A stretch of 8,366 nucleotides of DNA from Clostridia bacterium (lineage in GTDB: Bacteria > Bacillota > Clostridia > Christensenellales > Borkfalkiaceae). Below the pieces are notes generated by a model, which had not been told where the DNA came from, made no database searches, and saw nothing but the letters and a program-made list of their open reading frames with translations. The stretch covers positions 1 through 8,366 of the forward strand of contig JAFTHR010000259.1 in the NCBI GenBank assembly GCA_017457345.1. Direction: 5' to 3'. The position numbers were made by a program, and so were the translations under genes. Below, piece by piece: positions 7,096 through 8,366 of this stretch (its first letter is position 1; every line of letters starts with the position of its first letter).

Positions 7096-7938
7096 TTATT
7101 TCGCAATGAATAACACGCCGAGCGTGCCTTTGCCGCAGTGCCCCGTGATAACAGAGCCTGCAACCGTTTCTAAAATCTCTTCGAATTCAAAGCATTCTTT
7201 TACCTTTTCTCTTGCCACTTCCACAAGTTCGGGATCGGCAGAAGAGTGCGTGATAAAGCAACGCGACTTATCGTATTCGGGGTATTTTTCTTTCAAATAC
7301 TCCACGTAGCGCTTAATACAACCCGCCATTCTACCTTTGTATTTACCACCTGCGCCAAGTTGCCCTTCGTGCATTTCAATGAGCGGGTGAATCCCTAACA
7401 AATTCGCGCCGTACATTGCCATACGCGAACATCTACCGCCCTTATACAAATAGTCTAATCTATCGGGCACGAACGAAGTGTTCACCTTATCGCGCAAACG
7501 GATCAATTCCTTTTCGATTTCTTCTATGGATTTTCCTTGATCGCGAAGTTCCGCCGCCTTTACAACGAGCAAGCCCTGCCCCGTAGAAAGCGCCTTACTA
7601 TCCACAACTTTTACCTTGCCCCCAAACGTTTCCGCCGCCGTTTTCGCCACTTTATGGGAAACGGACGCTTTATCGGAAATGCTCACGTGCAGAACCCCTT
7701 CTGCACCTACAAGTTGTTCTTTGAAAAACTCCTCGTAATCTTCTTGGCTCTTTGCGCTTGTTTTGGGAAGTTGCTTAGTTTCTTCTACATAACGGAAAAT
7801 ATCTTGCGGGGTGATATTCACACCGTCTAAATACGTTTCCATATCCAAATGTACGTTCAAGGGTACTACCCCGATTTGATACTTCTGTGCATAACTCCCT
7901 AAATCGCAAGTACTGTCAGACGTAATTTTAATTGCCAT
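7096..7938 (-). CDS. DegV family protein (FakB-like fatty-acid-binding protein)
   Basis: This 280-residue cytoplasmic protein belongs to the DegV/FakB family, which binds a fatty acid and, in characterised cases, presents it to the kinase FakA for phosphorylation. It shows the opening ITSDSTCDL (5-13), PKTSAKSQEDYEEFF (58-72) with T60/S61 at the usual carboxylate-binding position, VVDSKALSTGQGLLV (111-125), LDYLYKGGRCSRM (161-173), LLGIHPLIEM (180-189) and the C-terminal GHCGKGTLGVLFIAK (266-280), whose H267 matches the family's conserved His. The length is normal. The start at 7938 has AAGGAG about seven bases upstream. Residues 86-97 (SISDKASVSHKV) differ from the common SSxLSGTxxSA form, so the pocket or ligand may differ from typical FakB. 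No FakA kinase gene is in the window. It follows the signal peptidase gene by 29 bases. Confidence 0.94.
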   Translation of the reverse strand: MAIKITSDSTCDLGSYAQKYQIGVVPLNVHLDMETYLDGVNITPQDIFRYVEETKQLPKTSAKSQEDYEEFFKEQLVGAEGVLHVSISDKASVSHKVAKTAAETFGGKVKVVDSKALSTGQGLLVVKAAELRDQGKSIEEIEKELIRLRDKVNTSFVPDRLDYLYKGGRCSRMAMYGANLLGIHPLIEMHEGQLGAGGKYKGRMAGCIKRYVEYLKEKYPEYDKSRCFITHSSADPELVEVAREKVKECFEFEEILETVAGSVITGHCGKGTLGVLFIAK

Positions 7939-7967
7939 ATATGTTCTCCTTAAGGTTTTTTACTCAT

Positions 7968-8366
7968 TTATGCTTCGCGAACGTTTTGTAGAAAGAAAAA
8001 CTCTAACGCCGCACGGAATTCAATCGCCCACTCGGGCACAACCCCGTAAATATCCGTTTCTTTATAAAGCCCGTCTATCTTAGAATAGCCTTGTGCGTAG
8101 CGGCTATCTTCGCTATTTAAACGGTTGTCGCCCAGGAAAAAGATTTCACCTTCTTCCACCACGTATTCAAAATCCGCGTAGTCGGTAGGGATTAAACAAT
8201 GGGCGTACGGCTCGGAAAGTTCTTCCCACGTTCCGCCTTCTTGCCAGTTCTTCCAAACGGAAATTTTACCGCCGCGTGAACGCACCCTATCGCCCTCTTT
8301 TGCAATTAGACGCTTAATGATGTAATTCGTGCCGCTTTCTTGCCACTCTTGGTAGCCGCCTACGTA
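7968..8366 (-). CDS. lepB: Type I signal peptidase, C-terminal part (5' end cut by window edge)
   Basis: The frame is open from base 8366 to the stop at 7968, giving 132 visible residues; the start, membrane anchor and Ser active-site box lie beyond the window. The visible N-terminal end, YIIKRLIAKEGDRV (fragment residues 15-28), is the catalytic lysine box, with the general-base Lys at fragment residue 18. The GDNRLNSEDSR motif further on is conserved box E of S26-family signal peptidases. The enzyme cleaves signal peptides from exported proteins at the outer face of the cytoplasmic membrane. A GTG at 8285 could be mistaken for a start, but it falls after the catalytic Lys, so it is internal. 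The C-terminal end (EWAIEFRAALEFFFLQ, before NVREA) is more hydrophobic than usual. It is the most upstream gene visible, and any promoter for the cluster may lie before it. The symbol could equally be sipS. Confidence 0.94.
   Translation of the reverse strand, partial: YVGGYQEWQESGTNYIIKRLIAKEGDRVRSRGGKISVWKNWQEGGTWEELSEPYAHCLIPTDYADFEYVVEEGEIFFLGDNRLNSEDSRYAQGYSKIDGLYKETDIYGVVPEWAIEFRAALEFFFLQNVREA

Noticed and set aside
7948..7961. CCTTAAGG followed by six T on the plus strand, resembling a small terminator.
   Set aside because: The 8-base palindrome has no loop and no real stem. On the minus strand it simply contains the degV ribosome binding site.
7968..8285. A stand-alone 105-residue protein starting at GTG 8285.
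   Set aside because: The frame is open upstream to the window edge and there encodes the signal peptidase lysine box, so the GTG is internal to a truncated gene.
1..8366. Mobile element, CRISPR array, prophage or defence system.
   Set aside because: No transposase, integrase, phage, nuclease or toxin-like protein, no direct-repeat array, and no abrupt change in codon style was seen.

Overview
This window reads as ordinary chromosomal housekeeping DNA from a Gram-positive, Firmicutes-type bacterium, most likely an uncultured anaerobic member of the Clostridia. The reasons are the content (oligoendopeptidase F, DegV, the ACT/UPF0210 pair, a YwlE-type phosphatase next to a Sua5-family protein), the purine-rich AAGGAG-type ribosome binding sites, and dense co-directional packing. 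Base composition is moderate, with many CG-rich codons (GCG, CGC, ACG, GTG). A finer placement, for example in the Christensenellales, is only a guess from general style.

All nine supported genes lie on the minus strand, so transcription runs from high to low coordinates. In that order they are: the C-terminal part of a type I signal peptidase (cut by the right edge, 8366-7968); a DegV-family fatty-acid-binding protein (7938-7096); a 186-residue two-helix membrane protein of unknown function (7083-6523); a small ACT-domain protein (6476-6207); a UPF0210/DUF711 protein (6183-4828); oligoendopeptidase F (4818-3040); replicative helicase DnaB (3011-1506); L-threonylcarbamoyladenylate synthase (1504-485); and a YwlE-type low-molecular-weight phosphatase (465-1, cut by the left edge).

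The gaps between genes are 29, 12, 46, 23, 9, 28, 1 and 19 bases. No stretch over 50 bases lacks a gene. I see no hairpin-plus-T-tract terminator and no convincing promoter between any two genes, so the set could be one long polycistronic unit or several nested ones. No RNA genes, mobile elements, CRISPR arrays, prophage parts or long repeats were recognised.

The genes cover protein export and cleavage, lipid handling, peptide turnover, replication, tRNA modification (t6A) and reversal of protein phosphorylation. They do not form one pathway. Two sub-clusters are meaningful: ACT plus UPF0210, a pair that recurs in many bacteria, and tsaC plus ywlE, which matches the ywlC-ywlE neighbourhood of Bacillus subtilis. 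I found no clear novel system. The best leads are the unknown membrane protein, the uncharacterised ACT/UPF0210 pair, the arginine-phosphatase signature, and the altered loop and acidic tail of DnaB.
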